Assembly (NCBI RefSeq): GCF_051401765.1
Contig: NC_135064.1
Span: 26,386,001-26,450,000 of the forward strand
Direction: 5' to 3'
Source: Calliopsis andreniformis
Lineage: Eukaryota; Arthropoda; Insecta; Hymenoptera; Andrenidae
DNA length: 64,000 nt
The notes beneath the pieces are model-generated. The model was not told the DNA's origin. It saw only the letters and a program-made list of their open reading frames with translations, and did not search any database. How positions within the stretch are numbered: position 1 is the first letter of the stretch; each line of letters begins with the position of its first letter. Both the position numbers and the translations under genes were made by a program. Shown piece after piece: positions 62,907 through 64,000 of the stretch.

Positions 62907-64000
62907 AACAGGGTTGAGGAACGCGTAGACAGACTGTGGGGGTGTTTGGCCGTTGTTGCTCCTGGGATGCACGTAGTGGGTGCGTGCGTGGCGCATGCGC
63001 CTCCTGCACCCACTTGCGCACGCATGCACGTCTTTGCGTGTGTATTTACGGTGCACGGTTGCCGAGCCGGTGCGCGTTGCCTGCACGTGGCGTTCCCCGG
63101 TGATCGAACGAGAGCAAGGGGAGCGAGGTTTCGCAAAATTCGATAGCGTGACGAAAGGAAAACTCGTTTCGAGGGAAGGTGGCGACGCTCGCGGCTGTAA
63201 TTGTCGCGCGACGTCGCGTCGTCTCTTTCGTCCGTCTCGAGGCTCGCGTCCGGGACCTCTCTCCAAGACGTCTGCGTCCTGCGAAGTCGCGTCTCGCGAA
63301 CCATTTACACGCTCAGTGTTTCCTTACCGTAGGCTCACGCTCCATTCACTCGTCTATCGTCAAACGTATCTTGAAATCAACTTAATACACTGGTAATCTA
63401 TAATGGCTTCCTAAACATGTGAGTGGCAACGTATGAGAATCAAAATTCTTCGAGATAAATTGAACATAGTAGCGAACTTGTGACAATACAGTATTTTTTC
63501 GATATAGCCTCACTGCTCACTGCTGAGTTTATAGGGATTTTTCAGGGAACTCCTTCAAGTGTTGATACTTTTCCCTTACCTGGGCTCCAAAAGCTTCGAA
63601 CCACGAAAACAGTGCAAAGTGTCGAATTCTTGCGCACTAAACTCTTCTATTTCGAGGTGTTCCAACGTTCCGAGAAGTCCATCCCCAATTCCAAAGAGTA
63701 CCGAACACAAGAGCGAGTCCATACCGAGGAAATATTGTAGCAGTGGCAGCGTCGATTCGTACAGAGGCGACCGCCTCGTGGAACAGCGGGAGGCTCGTCT
63801 CGATAACGCGCCTCTTTCTCGCTCTCCTTTTTTTCGCCTCCGTCCCTCTCGCTCCCTCGCCGCCGCCCTCCTCTCTCTCTGTCGGCCACCGGCAACAGAA
63901 CCGGCACCGGCACCGAAGGGCTGCAGTCGCGATCGGATGATCGACGAGCGCGCTTGTCTCGTGCGCATCGTGAACCGTTGTGCGGAATGTCAGGTGCCGT
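62907..64000. other. CpG-rich end of window, promoter-like, no gene seen
   Basis: The stretch is rich in CG and GC-palindromes, including GGCGCATGCGCC (62990-63001), an NRF1-like core, inside a 9-bp inverted repeat (62975-62983 and 63006-63014). Arginine-rich open frames (62781-63304 -, 62980-63396 +) look like composition artefacts. It may be the promoter of a gene beyond the window edge. Confidence 0.45.

Noticed and set aside
62781..63396. Overlapping open frames of 161, 153 and 138 aa near the window end
   Set aside because: They overlap the hAT-type element and GC-rich palindromes on both strands. Composition is typical of chance frames in GC-rich DNA.

Overview
The window is animal nuclear DNA: genes are split by many short GT-AG introns, spacers are AT-rich with scattered CpG-rich islands, and non-autonomous DNA transposons are present. 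Protein content and gene architecture fit an insect. A hymenopteran (bee-like) genome is my best guess, but this is an inference from overall resemblance and I cannot name the species.

Layout. (1) 1-5910 holds no gene I can support. (2) 5911-10149 (+) is the 3' coding part of a SoxD transcription factor gene (Sox5/6/13, fly Sox102F type): six exons, 520 codons plus stop, with the HMG box split over two exons and a probable 3'UTR of up to 4.9 kb. (3) 15129-17130 (-) is the complete coding region of RNA polymerase III subunit RPC3 (POLR3C), eight exons, 499 aa, ending tail-to-tail with SoxD. (4) NAA15, the auxiliary subunit of the NatA N-terminal acetyltransferase, starts head-to-head with POLR3C at 17964 (+) and ends at 55481: 11 coding exons, 854 aa. 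Its exons lie in two tight clusters (17964-20593 and 54289-55481) separated by one 33.7-kb intron. (5) Inside that intron, on the opposite strand, a 1051-aa secreted, cysteine-free, proline/threonine/tyrosine-rich protein is encoded in one coding exon (21789-24944). I propose a TATA promoter and an untranslated first exon for it near 36.0-35.7 kb. (6) 58907-59924 (-) is deoxycytidylate deaminase (DCTD), four exons, 197 aa. (7) 59925-64000 holds no recognised gene.

The four recognised genes are unrelated in function: developmental transcription, Pol III transcription, co-translational protein acetylation and dTTP-precursor synthesis. The arrangement shows no operon logic. Two gene pairs are convergent (SoxD/POLR3C, NAA15/DCTD) and one is divergent (POLR3C/NAA15).

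Among non-genic features, the best supported are three short non-autonomous transposons with matching target duplications or near-duplications: a piggyBac type at 45602-45814, an 84-bp hAT-type foldback at 46374-46457 and a hAT type at 62620-62898. A fourth terminal-inverted-repeat element lies at about 5122-5280. Others worth a look are an 80-nt hairpin in a SoxD intron whose minus-strand transcript would be fully paired through G:U wobbles, a strong G-quadruplex motif after NAA15, and an E-box/palindrome island just before the second NAA15 exon cluster. I found no single wholly new system. The most unusual structure is the nested antisense gene in the giant NAA15 intron.
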